A DNA stretch of 64,000 nucleotides from Adiantum capillus-veneris (GCA_014529385.2 CM043971.1:26827769-26891768); one strand, 5' to 3'; shown: positions 1-11,326, counted from the first letter of the stretch. The notes: a model not told the origin generated them from the letters alone. Translations and numbers: made by a program.

Positions 1-477
1 CCGAAATTCGAGAGGTAGCTTAAGTGACACGTTGGAAGGTGAAGTGCTCAGCTGAAGGGGAAGACAAGGGCCATCCAGCCACGTGGATGCAACCCTTGTC
101 TTTTTAATAAATAATATAGATAGAAGATTATTTTTCCCATTTTAGCATTTTGTGTAGTAAAGCCACATGTCTTCATGGGCATATCCCACAATGAGTTCAT
201 TCCAATAGACAACATCCCGGATAGGAAGCTCGTTCATCACTTTTTGTGCTTTATGAAGTGCACCCCTCGGACGGTGCTATGGGGATTTTCTTAGCTTCTA
301 CTCTCTTTGATCCCTTCAGCTTTTTGAGTCTATAGCATGTTTCCAGCAAGATTTTTTATATTTTCGATCTTCAATTTTCTAGCTAGTCAACTCTCTCTCT
401 TTTGTTCTATCGTTCTCTCTTCCTCAATCCTAACTTATTCTCATCTTGTTCTCTCCTTCTTCTAGATAGGTTAGGCC

Positions 478-516
478 TCTCTCTCTCCCTCTCTCTCTCT
501 CTCACACACACACATA
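478..516. repeat. (CT)n-(CA)n compound microsatellite
   Basis: A run of CT dinucleotides with one CCCT interruption passes directly into a short CA run. Confidence 0.95.
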
Positions 517-685
517 CCAATAGCACACTACTGATATATAGTAAAAAGCTTCATGCGAATGCTAAAAAAATGTAGGTTTAGTGCAATTCCACCTACAAAA
601 TTTAAAATTCCACCACACTTGAGATAGGTAGAAGAAGATAAGTTTTAACATCGTAGGAACCTAGAGACCTCAAAGATTTATCAGA

Positions 686-716
686 TAGAGAGAGAGCGAG
701 CGAGAGAGAGAGAGAA
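686..716. repeat. (GA)n microsatellite
   Basis: About 15 GA units interrupted by two GCGA steps. It is the first of many GA/CT arrays in the window. Confidence 0.95.
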
Positions 717-1696
717 TAGGCTACCTTGTTTGTACCTATAACATGAAATATTCAAGGATAAAATTTATCACTTAATGTTTTTATTATCTGTTAATCTGTC
801 CTCTTGAAGGGGGAGAAGAAAACTTGGAGCATGTAGCTTAAGGAATCATTAGAATAATAAATTTTCAAAAAGTACAATCTATACGAAAACTCAAAACCCA
901 GTTTGAGCTTCATTTTTCTTGTTGGACAACTTGCGAGTTGCCCTTAGTTTCAAAAGCCTTGTTCCATGCAAAGCATATAGAATCAATCAAATACTCATAA
1001 CATTCGCTCTAATCATCATCACAAAGACAAATTTGTGTTAAGTGTTAGTTTGATAGACACCATCAAGTAGGTAGTGGCAAAAAGGTTGATGACCATCTAG
1101 CTGCTTGAGCTACTGTTCTTGCATAGATCGCAAGGGTTGGCGAGGTTGTTGGTGAAGCTGGATGAACTTGGAGGCAAACCTGCCTCTTTGTTGGAAATCC
1201 AACATCCTCTTTAACCTCCACCTCAACATCCCTTTTGACAATCTAGCTAGCTTGTTGAGTGTTGGCGACCCCCAACTTCATCACTAGCCCCAACTCTTGC
1301 AATATCGTGTGCAACCTACACCACTTATGGATACATGTCGCGACATGACATACACAGGATGAACAACCACGTGGATATAGTCACCATCCAACGACTTGCC
1401 CTAGCTGGTCAATGACAAAGGTTAGCACCTATAAAACCATGCATCCAACACCACATGGTCTCTCCACTCTGTAAGCCTCATGGGCTTACCAATAGCACTC
1501 CACCATTGGTGGTCATCATCACAAATGAGGCATAGTGCCTCATTTTATAAGTTACCTTGAGTTTGTAGGAGGACACGAGCCATTCATTCTCACGTGATTG
1601 TGCCCTAAAGTAGAGTACCTTTACCTTATGTAAAATTTGATTTTAATTTTCCTTAGGATGATATCGTCCTATGTATATGTATCTTATAAATGTATT

Positions 1697-1792
1697 CTTA
1701 TGTATTCTATAAAGGCCGATGGAGTGGCCTTTACACTTGTCAAAATTTGTGAGATGAAGGCTAAATTCAAAAAATGAGAAAAGCTCATGTGC

Positions 1793-1837
<45 letters not shown>

Positions 1838-2569
1838 TATCAAAGGCGTCCGGTTGGCCGTGCTAGTATGTATTATAGCATTTATGGCCATTAAGGCCAA
1901 TACTCCAAAATAACAAGCTTTCAACTCCAGTCGTGCTCCCACAAACACAACACACACACACATGATTAAGAATGTGAACTTGTATATTATATATGTATCG
2001 TTAACTTTATTTTGTGAGCTTTATTGGTATCTAAGAAAATACTCCGACAAATTTGATGATGCAAGCTTGCCAAAAAAGTTTCCCAAACACTCCCTTTGCT
2101 CTTATCTATTCTATAAGGGCAGAGGGAGTGCCCTTTACACTTGTCAAAATCTGCGAGATGAAGGCAAAATTCCAAAAATGAGAGAAGCTCATGTGCACGT
2201 GATGAAGAGAGAGAGAGAGAGAGAGAGAGAGGAGAACTGAAGATCAAGAATCTTGATACTCCAAAATAACAACCTTTCAACTCTAGTCGTGCTCCCAAAA
2301 ACACAAAACACACACACACACACAAAGGCGATTAATAATGTTAACGTGTATGTTATATATGTATCCTTAACTTGATTCTGTGAGCTTTGTTGGTACCTAA
2401 GAAAATACTCCGAAACATTTCCTGATGCAAGCCTGCCAAAAAAGTTTCCCAAGCACTTCCTCTGTCCTTATGTATTCTATAAGGGTAGAGGGAGGACCCT
2501 TTACACTTGTCAAAATCTACGAGATGAAGGTTAAATTTCAAAACTGAGAAAAGATCATGTGCACGCGAT

Positions 2570-2608
<39 letters not shown>

Positions 2609-2958
2609 CCAAAAAAGGTTGTCGATCGGCCGTACTAGTATGTATTGTAGCATTCGTTGCCATGAAGCTCAATACTCCAAAATAACAAGCTTTGAACTCT
2701 AGCCGTGCTCCCACAAACACAACACATACACACAGACGATTAAGAATGTCAATGTGTATATTATATACGGATCGTTAACTTGATTCTTTGAGCTTTGTTG
2801 GTACTTGAGAAAATACTCCGAAACATTTCCTGATGCAAGCGTGCCAAAAAAGTTTCCCAAGCAGTACCTCTACCCTTATGTATTCTATAAGGGCAGTGGG
2901 AGTGCCGTCTACAATTGTCAAAATCTACGAGATGAAGGTTAGCTCATGTGCACGCGAT

Positions 2959-3001
<43 letters not shown>
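1697..3001 (-). repeat. Tandem array of a transporter exon-end/intron fragment, 3 full units plus a partial one
   Basis: Units begin at about 1697, 2101, 2467 and 2875 (spacing 404, 366 and 408 bp), each opening with a CTTAT(G/C)TATTCTATAA-type motif. Each holds, in plus order, a (GA)n tract, a short CA tract, AT-rich sequence and, at its right end (about 2035-2084, 2401-2450, 2810-2860), about 50 bp that on the minus strand reads FFGRLASGNVSEYFLR. That peptide is the end of an exon of a nodulin-like MFS transporter and is followed by a splice-donor-like AG|GTACC. The donor is kept in the middle unit and altered to AG|ATACC in the first. The same segment with more exon occurs at 26166-26677. 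I infer local tandem amplification of a gene fragment. None of the units can be functional. Confidence 0.8.
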
Positions 3002-3489
3002 CTCCACAAGGATCTTTGGACCAACTACTATGTAGGAAAAAAATATAATATAGCTAGATGTTTGCTAGATGAAACTAGCAAGTGTGAGAATTTGCTAGAC
3101 ATTAAACTAGCAAATCTTTCACTATATGGTAAGTGACTTACCATATATACCAAGTGCACATTTTCCACATGACAAGTGTATGGTAAGTCAATGACCACAT
3201 AGTGAGAATTGCTAGTTAGATCTCAACTAGGAAATTCTCTCAATTACTAGTTTGCACTGCTAGTTTAATAGAGCAATAATCTAGCTAATTCGAGGTCTTA
3301 TTTGCTACATAGCAAAATGTTAAAATGTACAATCTAGCAATAATCTAACCAAAAGGTAAAAATGTACAATCCAGCAATAATCTAGCTTATTGGACGTCCA
3401 ATTTGCTACATAGCAAAGGTAAAAAATTACAATCTAGCAATAAATTAAAAGATATTAAGTTGGTTTATCATGTTTAGAACTTTACAATT

Positions 3490-3493
<4 letters not shown>
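3002..3493. other. AT-rich non-coding DNA with CTAGCA-type motifs and a hairpin
   Basis: No gene. The stretch repeats CTAGCA/TGCTAG-like words and includes two related pieces of about 100 bp around 3270-3430 (both with GCAATAATCTAG and TTTGCTACATAGCAAA). A near-perfect palindrome, ATATGGTAAG-TGA-CTTACCATAT, lies at about 3123-3147. Similar CTAGCAA-rich sequence with a shared ACTATGTAGGAAA word occurs at 23750-23990, next to the other transporter fragment, so this is probably intron or an old repeat from the same locus. Confidence 0.5.
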
Positions 3494-3533
<40 letters not shown>

Positions 3534-3536
3534 GAG
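3494..3536. repeat. (GA)n microsatellite
   Basis: About 18 GA units followed by interrupted GA-rich sequence to about 3565. Confidence 0.95.
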
Positions 3537-3636
3537 AAACAGAGAGAGTGAGAGAGAGGGAGAGTGATGGGTGAGCCAATCTGGAGTTTTTTCTCATCGT
3601 CTTCCTGAATGACCTGACTCCAACATGTAGCTATGC

Positions 3637-4429
3637 TTGGGACTTGTCCTTCTCAACGCAAGGAGTGATTCTCCAATGCTCGGCATCTCGACATTTCATC
3701 TATACGGTCCTCACTTGTTCTCTTACACTATATCCCTTCCCCATGCTTTCCATCTTGACCGTTGTACCACTGTTGTCGGTCATGCTATGTTCGGCATCAT
3801 GGCGAACATTTTGAAGGAGGCCCTCACCCCTGAACCAAAAATCAAGCGAGAACATAGAGTGAGTCTGCAATCTTATTTGGTGTGGTCTCAGCTTTCAGTA
3901 TTTCGTGAATGTGCTGTGGTGTAATTTTTTACTGGGAAACTGAATGATCTAGCAATCATAGCCACAAAAATTAACGTAGAATTTAAACGGTCAATGGTAG
4001 AAAAATTATTTTATTCTGGCTTTGGACTATTTGAAGTTTTGTTCTTCAAAGCCGAGGATAAATTGGCTCTTCTTTGCGCCCACTGTGATTCTGTGTGGGC
4101 AGATGGTTCATATTATTCCATGGCAACCAATTAAATTAGTAAAAGATGAAATGCTCACATAGTGCCTAGAGCATCTCTTAATCCTCATTGGGTACTCGAT
4201 CACCCTAGCGAAAGGTGTTCAATTTTCTCCATTGATATAGAATGGGGCCCTAAGACTGTGATTAATATTTATACTAATATTAGTCCTGAGCTCACGAGAG
4301 AACTATGACAATGGCTTTCAATTGTTGATTTGCCCACTCGTTTTGTGGGAAGGGATTTCAACATGGTTTTTAATAATAAAGACAACCTCCACTGGCAGTG
4401 TTATTTCTAAGTTGGAATCCCAAGCATGG
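3637..4429 (+). pseudogene. LINE (L1-type) endonuclease fragment, part 1
   Basis: Decayed 5' part of a LINE ORF2. From about 4265 the plus strand reads INIYTNISPEL, a stop, then VDLPTRFVGRDFNMVFNN. This matches the central part of the APE-type endonuclease of plant L1 elements, where GDFNMV is the conserved metal-site motif (here GRDFNMV). Upstream sequence back to about 3930 is compatible with earlier endonuclease segments but full of stops. The 3637-3924 frame is not recognisable and is included only tentatively. The ORF is cut at 4429 by a copia element and resumes in the same frame at 12681, after the duplicated CATGG. Confidence 0.7.
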
Positions 4430-4657
4430 TGTTGAGAGAGGCATGTCCTTCTTGCTCCTACTATGAGAAACACCTCTACATGTGCATACTATTTTCTATT
4501 GACATTTATCCTATAACATGCAAGCTTCTAAGCCTAAGGGCCACATGGAGAGTTATCACTCGGATAGCCACTCCAGCTTTGTACATAAATAAAACCCAAG
4601 CCTAGTTTGTACATTATCTAGGCTAAAAGTATTACTAGCCTTTTTGTACATTGAGTC
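4430..4657 (+). repeat. 5' LTR (first part) of the gag-only copia element
   Basis: Matches 12333-12560 of the 3' LTR, including the GCATG(C/T)CCTTCTTGCTCC start and the block with GTACATAAATAAAACCC. It stops at GAGTC (4653-4657), which is duplicated at 9974-9978 on the far side of the inserted gypsy element. Confidence 0.9.
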
Positions 4658-4813
4658 TGTCAAGACACAGGTCCGGGCCGAGGGCCAGGGCCAGGGCCGA
4701 GGGCCAGGGCCAGGACGGACATGCAGTCAAGTAGGTCCCTATATTTAGAAGGCCAGGGGCTATATAGGGCATGGCTGGGTGGAGATTAGCATGTCAGTTC
4801 CCGTGCCCTCATA
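4658..4813 (+). repeat. 5' LTR of the gypsy element (about 156 bp)
   Basis: Contains a GGGCCA/GGGCCG hexamer mini-array (about 4675-4712) with about six units, while the 3' LTR has two. This accounts for the 25-bp length difference. TATA-like TATATAGGG follows near 4761. Confidence 0.88.
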
Positions 4814-4901
4814 TTGGTATCAAAGCTTAGGGGGAGGGAGGAGCTATGGAGGAGGAGGAAGCCTTGCGGAGGAGGAGAAATCCTTGCATGCTTGGTTGCA
4901 T

Positions 4902-4904
<3 letters not shown>

Positions 4905-4951
<47 letters not shown>
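4905..4951. repeat. (CT)n microsatellite
   Basis: About 23 CT units, just inside the gypsy element downstream of its 5' LTR. Confidence 0.97.
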
Positions 4952-4957
<6 letters not shown>

Positions 4958-7900
4958 CATGGAAGAAGTTCAATCTCGTTATGGACTTTAGGGAAACACA
5001 GGCGGGAAACACCCCTGAGATGGGCTGAGTCGGCTTGTTGAGTCCAAGGATGTGAGAAGTGCCTCTCAGTTGGGCTGCTTTGGCTTGGCAATCCGTGAGA
5101 AGCACCCCTTTGTCGGGCTGATTAAGCTGGGTGACTTGCACCAAATCGATGGCGGATACTACCAAAAGGGATCGCCTTGGCAGTAGGAGCATGCTAGGCA
5201 GAAATAGCTTCTATGAAGCAGCGCGAGCCACTATTGACCGTCTGTGCGCTGATTGAGGACGCCATGGCATCTTCACAAAAAGCAAGAATTTATTTAGTTT
5301 TTTTTAAGGAATTTTAATCTACGAGGGTTTTATCCCACGGGGTGGCAAAGCTTTGGCAGTGGTTGTCTCCATCGAAGACATGCAGGGCATCCTATTGCAT
5401 GATAGGCGGAAAATTTTGGTGGCACGGACTCACTCTCAGGTAATTGCAAAAAATTTCAGAGCTACATAGAGTCGTTTGACGTTGGGCACAACGACGGGTA
5501 TTTTCGTCTTCCTTTGGCTATGAAGGACCGCAACAATCATGTCGCCTCTGGCTTATAGGGAAATGATGCAAGGCATGCTTAATTTTTATATACACACCAT
5601 AGAGAACGTCGGCAAGCGCACTGTCACAAGGCTATGTCACCGAGGGATATGCGTTGGAGTCATTCCCTCATGGTCTTGGTACTTCTGTTTACGCTTCGAC
5701 ATGGCCAACCTTTCAAGGAAAGATGGCTACATGATGGCATCGCAGAGATCTATTTTTCTCACACATTCGATCTTTTCCAACCGCGACAAAGACCAGACTG
5801 AATTATAAGGTTTGAGCTTCCATATTCTTTTGATTTTCATAGTTCTATGTATACTATTGCATTGCATCTTGACCATGGTACACTGCGAGATTACCTACGA
5901 GATGGGTATGGCCATGATCAATGCAATACATCCAATTTATAGCTGGGCATTATTGTGATTTGGACTAAGGAGCAAGGCTCCAATAGAGATAACCCATGCA
6001 AGGGAAGTTTTGGCACTCTACCGAGGCAAGGTTGTCTTGTCGTACATACAACTCGGACATGGCCGGTGCGTTATAAGGCAACGGTGATTGGCAAGCCGGA
6101 TCATTAATTCAATTCTCAGAAGCAGACAACCCGAAATATTGCAGTTGAATCCACTGTCGGCATTGTCTATGGAACCAAACATCAGTATCGGGAAAATCTT
6201 TTCTCGATTTTTTTTTGGCTGGCAACTCATTCGATTCTTACAGCGGCAAGCTTCGTCAGTAAGTGTACTTAATAAGGTACACAATTGATTTCTTGGTTAT
6301 GCAGCATCTGTTTGATAGCTACGATATGCAATAGACGTGTATACAACGTGCATACACTTTAGGCATGCACATGCATGGCCTTTTACTACACCCGTTTTTG
6401 AAGGAAGCAAGGCTTCAAGTTACGACTCTTACATTAAGTTGTTTCCCGTTTGGGGTATGCTATGAGGACACGCCCTTGGAGAAGTTCTCCCTATGCCTAG
6501 AGTATATTTCCGACCAACTTTCTCCCGCGGACCAAAGAGGGTTATGATCTACATTGGAGAGGGTTTTTCTTCCGACATCACCAGGAACCTGGTTACAACT
6601 GGATGACCAGGTGCTGCCCAATGACTTGGAATCACGAGCAGTGGCACACAAGTTTAAAAAACTGGCAACATACGGAATATCACCTATTAGAATCCCTACC
6701 AGTTTTGACTGTGCAAGCCACAAATAGTTATGGCTCTCACTTTTGAGGCCATCACTCTCCACAAGGGCTTACAATTCCGCATGCAAGGCATGCTAGTGAG
6801 GTGGATTTAATTCTACTGTTTCATGCATTACGCTTTCGCTATCACACTCGCAACTCTGTCAAGGACAGACTAAGTGATGGATTATTTAATGTGTTTTTTG
6901 GTTGCTGTCAACACAACAACACTAAAAAGAACCAAATATTTGGACTTGATTCCCAGGCACCATGCCAATAATAAGTCATCCTCATACAATCACGACCCCT
7001 ACAAGGTAGGTGGGTCGGAATGAGTTTTATGTTTTTCTATTCCCTCTCTTGATGAGAGAGTCATACCAGAAAATTGTGGACTACTTATACGATAAGTTGC
7101 AAGTCAGGCATAAGATGCGTCAGAGCACACAACTTGGGTACACACTCTACAATCTTAGGGAAAGTTCCTCAGCCCAGTATGCTCTTCTTTTCTCTCTTTT
7201 TCTTATTTCTTTCAAGAATAACGAAACTCTTCTAAGAAGCTGTTGATACATATTCTGCTGGTCAGTCTGCATGAGCCAAGGTGCTCTAACTCGCAGCTAA
7301 CACGTGGCTAAGATGCTACTCAAATTAGTCTTCATCGGTTCGTCCATTGAACACTAATTTTCACAAGGGCTATGAGACACCCAGGCTAAGAGCCATTGTC
7401 CGGCCAAGGGTAAGACCCAACTATTGGCATTCTTTGGGTGATTGTTTTCAAGATTGAACAGATCTATCTAGGGAAGTATACATCGCCGTTAATGGACAAG
7501 CAAGAGTCTTGTCATTACGGATATTTATAGTGTCATTTTTGCACTCCATGTTTTCAGCGCGACACTCAAGTTGAGTTTTTGATAAATCTTCAACTCACAG
7601 TAGCTGGTCTCTACAAGGAAGTATAGATACAGCAATCAGTTGAGACAACATGGCTGTCCACAAGAGATAGGCATCTCACTTGTGTGGATCTCTTGCTCTC
7701 TCTATAGCACTACGAGTGTCTAGGGAAACACAGTTTTGGGGTAAGACCCAGCGGGTGATTGCTAAATCACTCTATCGACATGAAGGATCTCAGTTTGATC
7801 TATTTACGTTACACTTTCAAGGAAAGCAGTCCGCAAGCTACCACGTGGTAGTGGACAAATTAAAATTTTTTGGTTGATTCCAATCATTATGTATACGGTT

Positions 7901-8489
7901 GACTATGTTGATATCCGTTACCTGCTAGTTGAGCAGTTTCTACAGAGGGTCTTACCAAGGGGTTTGACTACGTAGATGTTAACCAAAGGGGTTGGATTGC
8001 GAGGGCAACACCCATGGTTCCCAGGGAAATGCTATTTGTTTTTTCAGGTAGGAGACGTGCTCCTCTCCGTTTGAATACGGGTAAGTGAACATTACGTTCA
8101 AATCTCCAGGTACGCATCTATTGATTTGGTGTTATTCCATTTTTAGTATGCTTTGCTTGGTTTTTCAAGACGTATAAGTACGCTTGAATGTTACATAGCC
8201 ATGCCAAGGGCATGTCGGCACAAAGTATTTTGGGCCAAGTGTCTAATCTATTTTTCTGCCTTATGTTGTTATGAACCTACCAGTAGGGTTCAATTTGGCA
8301 CATGTTGTCACATGGAATACAACATGGTCTAAGAACTCGAGGAGTTCGGTTTAGCCAGTGTGGAGCAAGATAATGAGGGTCCCTCTCACTCTTGTCGTAA
8401 AGTGTTTAGAGCTACCTCCACACACAAGTACATCTTGTACTTGTAGGATGTTCTTTTTCAAACATCCTTAGTTAAGACATATTCCACAT
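4952..8489. other. Internal region of the decayed gypsy element, no recognisable domain
   Basis: This 3.5 kb should hold gag, protease and RT of the element. Frames such as 5539-5805, 6018-6284 (minus), 6460-6762 (minus) and 7010-7243 carry no motif I can identify: no zinc knuckle, no YxDD, no RNase H DHxxLxY. Either the sequence has diverged beyond visual recognition or the element was a non-coding derivative. I do not call genes here. Confidence 0.5.
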
Positions 8490-9842
8490 GAGGAGAATAT
8501 GAGTCTCTGGACTGACACTGGCGCCATTATTTCAATTCTGTGTCACGAAAAAGTCCCTAGGTGCTGGTCACATCTGTTTTGTAGACCATTTTCAGCACGA
8601 CGTATCAGGAGCAATTTCGTGGCCAGAAATTGTCGGATACTTAGAATGACTTGTTAAGGTACAAGTACTGCTAAACAACATGACAGATGGTTGTTTATAC
8701 ATATAGCAAGGCTCTAAATTGTAAATGAAAAAGTTTCATCGTTTGTACCTAGAAGTGATCACTGTTTCTCCTTCTATTATGGTTCAGACATTTCCGCAAG
8801 GTTTGCACAAAGATTCCAACTGAAAGTATTTAGTTTCTTTAATGTGTGCTAGGCGCATCACATTTGCCATAAGTATTGGCAAGGATATCTATGGATATAC
8901 ATGTTCGGGTTAGTTTTGCTAAATGCATGCCCACTAGGAGTTATGGGCCCTACTGTTTAGCACAGGCTGATTTGGAACGTCATGCATATTCCTCAGGTTG
9001 TTGCTTATGAAGCATTTTGCACTCCATGTGCACTATCTCTATGAGATTACTTTTGAGTCTACTAATCACCAATAGAGGTCATGGCTCGGTTTGGGTGTTT
9101 GTGGATTTTTTCACTTTAACCACAATGGCTATTCCGAACATTGTTGATTCACCAACAATGTACGCTGTTGTGATTCCCCGTTTACCAGTCGTTTGGGAAG
9201 ACTGTCTCTAAACCGTGGGGGGAAACACACCTCAGTACTGTCAGTATCCAAGGGGATTGACAGATTACAAAGTGTAATCCTGGGCTAAAGGATATGCAAA
9301 GTGCGTACATTAGCACCAAGAAATCAAATTCATAAGCATTTATTGCTCTTTTTGGAGTACTTACTATCAGTTAACGCATGTTGCGACTAGGTAGTCTCTT
9401 CATGTATGACTCAGGTTCTCAACCTTGAACACTCGTTAGGGTGGGGTTGTTTACTGATAATGAAAATTGGGACCAAGTCAAGGACTTAAGCTTGGCTGAT
9501 GAGTAGGTTCGGATGTTACTTTCATGGAAAATGAAAAAAAGGTACTCCTTAGGATACATCTTTGCGTGATAACTCATTTTGAATACTCATGTGTGTTCTA
9601 AAGGGAGTCTACACACAAGAATGGAATAGAAATTGGTAACACAAGCTGGTTACTAATGGACAACAATGTCGTAAACCAAGCCGTTACTCTTGGTTTCATT
9701 GAACCTCCTGCGTAACCGTGTTCCGATCAACAAAACAGCTGGATCCATGAAGGATGCCACTTGCGAAAACATTTGTGTTCTTAAGAAGAAGTTTCCCACT
9801 TTTTTTTTCGAGGACGAAAACTCTTCTTTAAGGGGGGAGTAA
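8490..9842 (+). pseudogene. Remnant of gypsy pol: protease-like, integrase-core and C-terminal segments
   Basis: At about 8499 the frame reads WTDTGAIISIL, the form of a retroviral-type aspartic protease active site (DTGA). At 9061-9190 a 64-residue frame reads NRGHGSVWVFVDFFT..., matching the start of the gypsy integrase catalytic core, whose first Asp lies in VFVD. Just before the 3' LTR (about 9757-9842) the frame reads ATCENICVLKKKFPTFFFED, like the TWE...FP.F.LED pol C-terminus of plant gypsy elements. Protease and integrase are only about 570 bp apart, too close for RT-RNase H between them, so that part is deleted or the protease call is chance. All segments are broken by stops. Confidence 0.55.
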
Positions 9843-9973
9843 TGTCAGGACACGGGTCCGGGCCAAGGGCCAAGACGGACATGCAGTCAAGGGGGTCCCT
9901 ATATTTAGAAGTCCAGGGGCTATATAAGGCATGGCTGGGTGGAGATTAGCATGTCAGTTCCCGTGCCCTCATA
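9843..9973 (+). repeat. 3' LTR of the gypsy element (131 bp)
   Basis: Matches 4658-4813 apart from the shorter GGGCCA array and scattered substitutions. It is followed directly by the duplicated GAGTC and then by the continuation of the copia 5' LTR. Confidence 0.88.
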
Positions 9974-10079
9974 GAGTCCCCTTTTGAAAAGTGTGTATTC
10001 TTCTCTCTCTACTATATGAAGCTATGGCTACACTAGCCTTCAAGCCACCTTGAGCTTACTACACAATCAAACCCAAAAA
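9974..10079 (+). repeat. 5' LTR (second part) of the gag-only copia element, followed by PBS
   Basis: Matches 12556-12680 of the 3' LTR, ending ACACAATCAAACCC. Its CT run is only about five units, against about 21 in the 3' LTR. The PBS TGGTATCAGA starts at 10081 (tRNA-Met type). Confidence 0.88.
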
Positions 10080-10099
10080 CTGGTATCAGATCTAGGCTT

Positions 10100-10535
10100 T
10101 CCGCTCCCCGCTTCCCTCATTGTGCACAACTCCCCTTGAAACCTTGAATCTCTTAAGCTTGAAGCCATATTCACTTTCTTGGCCCAAGTTGTGGAAATCA
10201 AAAACTTATTTGGTGTGAACAAGAGGGCTGGAGGTTCGGAGAGAAAATCTAACAATTTATCTCGAAGAGAATCAAAGGCAACTCGTAAATGAGTTAAATT
10301 GAGCAAGGCAGTACTGCTGGTCGAAACATTGGAGGGGAGAATTGACATCTTGCAACACCTTGTCAGCATTGGAGGGGAGAATTGGCCTCCTGCAACGCCT
10401 TATGGATGACATTTTCAAATTGCTTTCAAGCTTGGGAGAAACGCTCTGGAGACGAGTTGATCGTCCACAATCACATAAACTGTCAAGCAAGGTGGCATGT
10501 GGTGAAGCGGCCCTGGTATGTAGGCGTGGGTGCAT

Positions 10536-10574
<39 letters not shown>

Positions 10575-10714
10575 TTACAGCACAAAGCATTCGCTAGCTC
10601 CTACTTTCGGTGGATCACACCCATGATCGGGTCCCATGGATGTAAGTATAGCAGTAAGGCGACCTGAGCTGGGGCTTCAAACCAGTCAAAAGCTCAAAAC
10701 ATGCCATCACCACT
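10100..10714. other. Leader region of the copia element, non-coding, with an (AC)n array
   Basis: No conserved frame. It includes a local tandem duplication of about 48 bp (two copies of GGAGGGGAGAATTG, at about 10331 and 10371) and an (AC)n run of about 15 units at 10541-10571. Overlapping small frames on both strands come from these repeats. Confidence 0.6.
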
Positions 10715-10999
10715 CTATCGACGGTAGCTGCTTACTTTCGACAGATTCTGCCTCTCCGATTCGTCAATAATCATTTCTTCTTTTAAAGCTTTAAAGAGGT
10801 CTTTGTTTTCAAACCACCGCCCATCTTTGGCCTCCTTTAAACCCCTTTTAAGAAACATGTCCCACTTGCACTGCGCATTGCAAAGTTTCAAACATACAAT
10901 AAGATAATTAAAAAATTTCTTTTGCAAGCGTACACACAGCACCATGAGAATCCTCATCTCCTGGCAGCTCGACAACATCGATAACACTCTCTGCAACAC
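10715..10999 (-). CDS. Uncharacterised 94-aa frame inside the copia leader
   Basis: An open minus-strand frame, antisense to the element, rich in charged residues, with segments such as LKLCNAQCKWDMFLKRG and KALKEEMIIDESERQNL. The composition looks protein-like, unlike the repeat-derived frames around it, but I cannot assign a family. No promoter or splice sites are evident and the frame starts and ends abruptly. It may be a captured exon fragment of a host gene or simply a chance frame. It has no counterpart elsewhere in the window. Confidence 0.3.
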   Translation of the reverse strand: MLQRVLSMLSSCQEMRILMVLCVRLQKKFFNYLIVCLKLCNAQCKWDMFLKRGLKEAKDGRWFENKDLFKALKEEMIIDESERQNLSKVSSYRR

Positions 11000-11326
11000 A
11001 TAGCAACAAACGACAAGGTTTTCTTTTTTCTACAAAGTTTTTAAGCTTTTGTAAGTTGCTACAAGGAGCTAGAACCTAATAAAGTGTAAAGCCAATATTC
11101 AAAAGCTCTCCCTAGACTTCAAGGCTAAACATTTTTATTTTTTTTTTGAAGAGGAACTTTGCAAATCCTATTTGCATATTTGCAAAGAGTGACTTCACAA
11201 ATTAGTCATAATCTAGCATTCATATTACCTCCTATAAAGAGCAAGACATTGCCATAGAGAGAGTATCTCTATTGGTAAGACCGAGACAGTTTTCACACTT
11301 GGCAGACCAAACTACGATGAAACCTT

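Larger units (their letters stand above)
1..1690. other. Non-coding stretch, no gene seen
   Basis: No reading frame here resembles a known protein on either strand. The stretch holds two short microsatellites (listed separately) and otherwise ordinary AT-rich sequence. The small frame near its right end is a translation of the GA-bearing tandem array that follows and has no protein-like composition. It may be decayed repeat, but no matching copy occurs elsewhere in the window. Confidence 0.6.
4658..9973 (+). mobile_element. Degraded Ty3/gypsy element with short LTRs, TSD GAGTC
   Basis: A 5.3-kb element inserted in the copia 5' LTR. The 5' LTR is 4658-4813 and the 3' LTR 9843-9973. Both start TGTCA(A/G)GACAC and end GTGCCCTCATA, an unusual TA rather than CA terminus if the GAGTC duplication (4653-4657, 9974-9978) marks the true ends. 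The PBS TGGTATCAAAGC starts at 4815. A polypurine tract, TTTAAGGGGGGAGTAA, abuts the 3' LTR. Internal coding is badly decayed. A protease-like DTGA motif, an integrase core segment and the pol C-terminus can be seen after 8490, but I cannot find gag or RT in 4860-8490. That interval contains small frames with no recognisable domain. Confidence 0.88.

Noticed and set aside
3637-3924. 95-aa plus frame as a host gene
   Set aside because: No family recognised. It lies directly upstream of a LINE endonuclease remnant and is more likely part of that decayed element or chance.
5539-7250. Small plus frames as gag of the decayed gypsy element
   Set aside because: Their position is right but no Gag core or zinc knuckle can be seen, so no gene was called.
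10081-10092. TGGTATCAGA-type words as tRNA genes
   Set aside because: These words (also near 4815, 25876, 44314, 49435, 50299) are primer-binding sites next to LTRs; no cloverleaf surrounds them.
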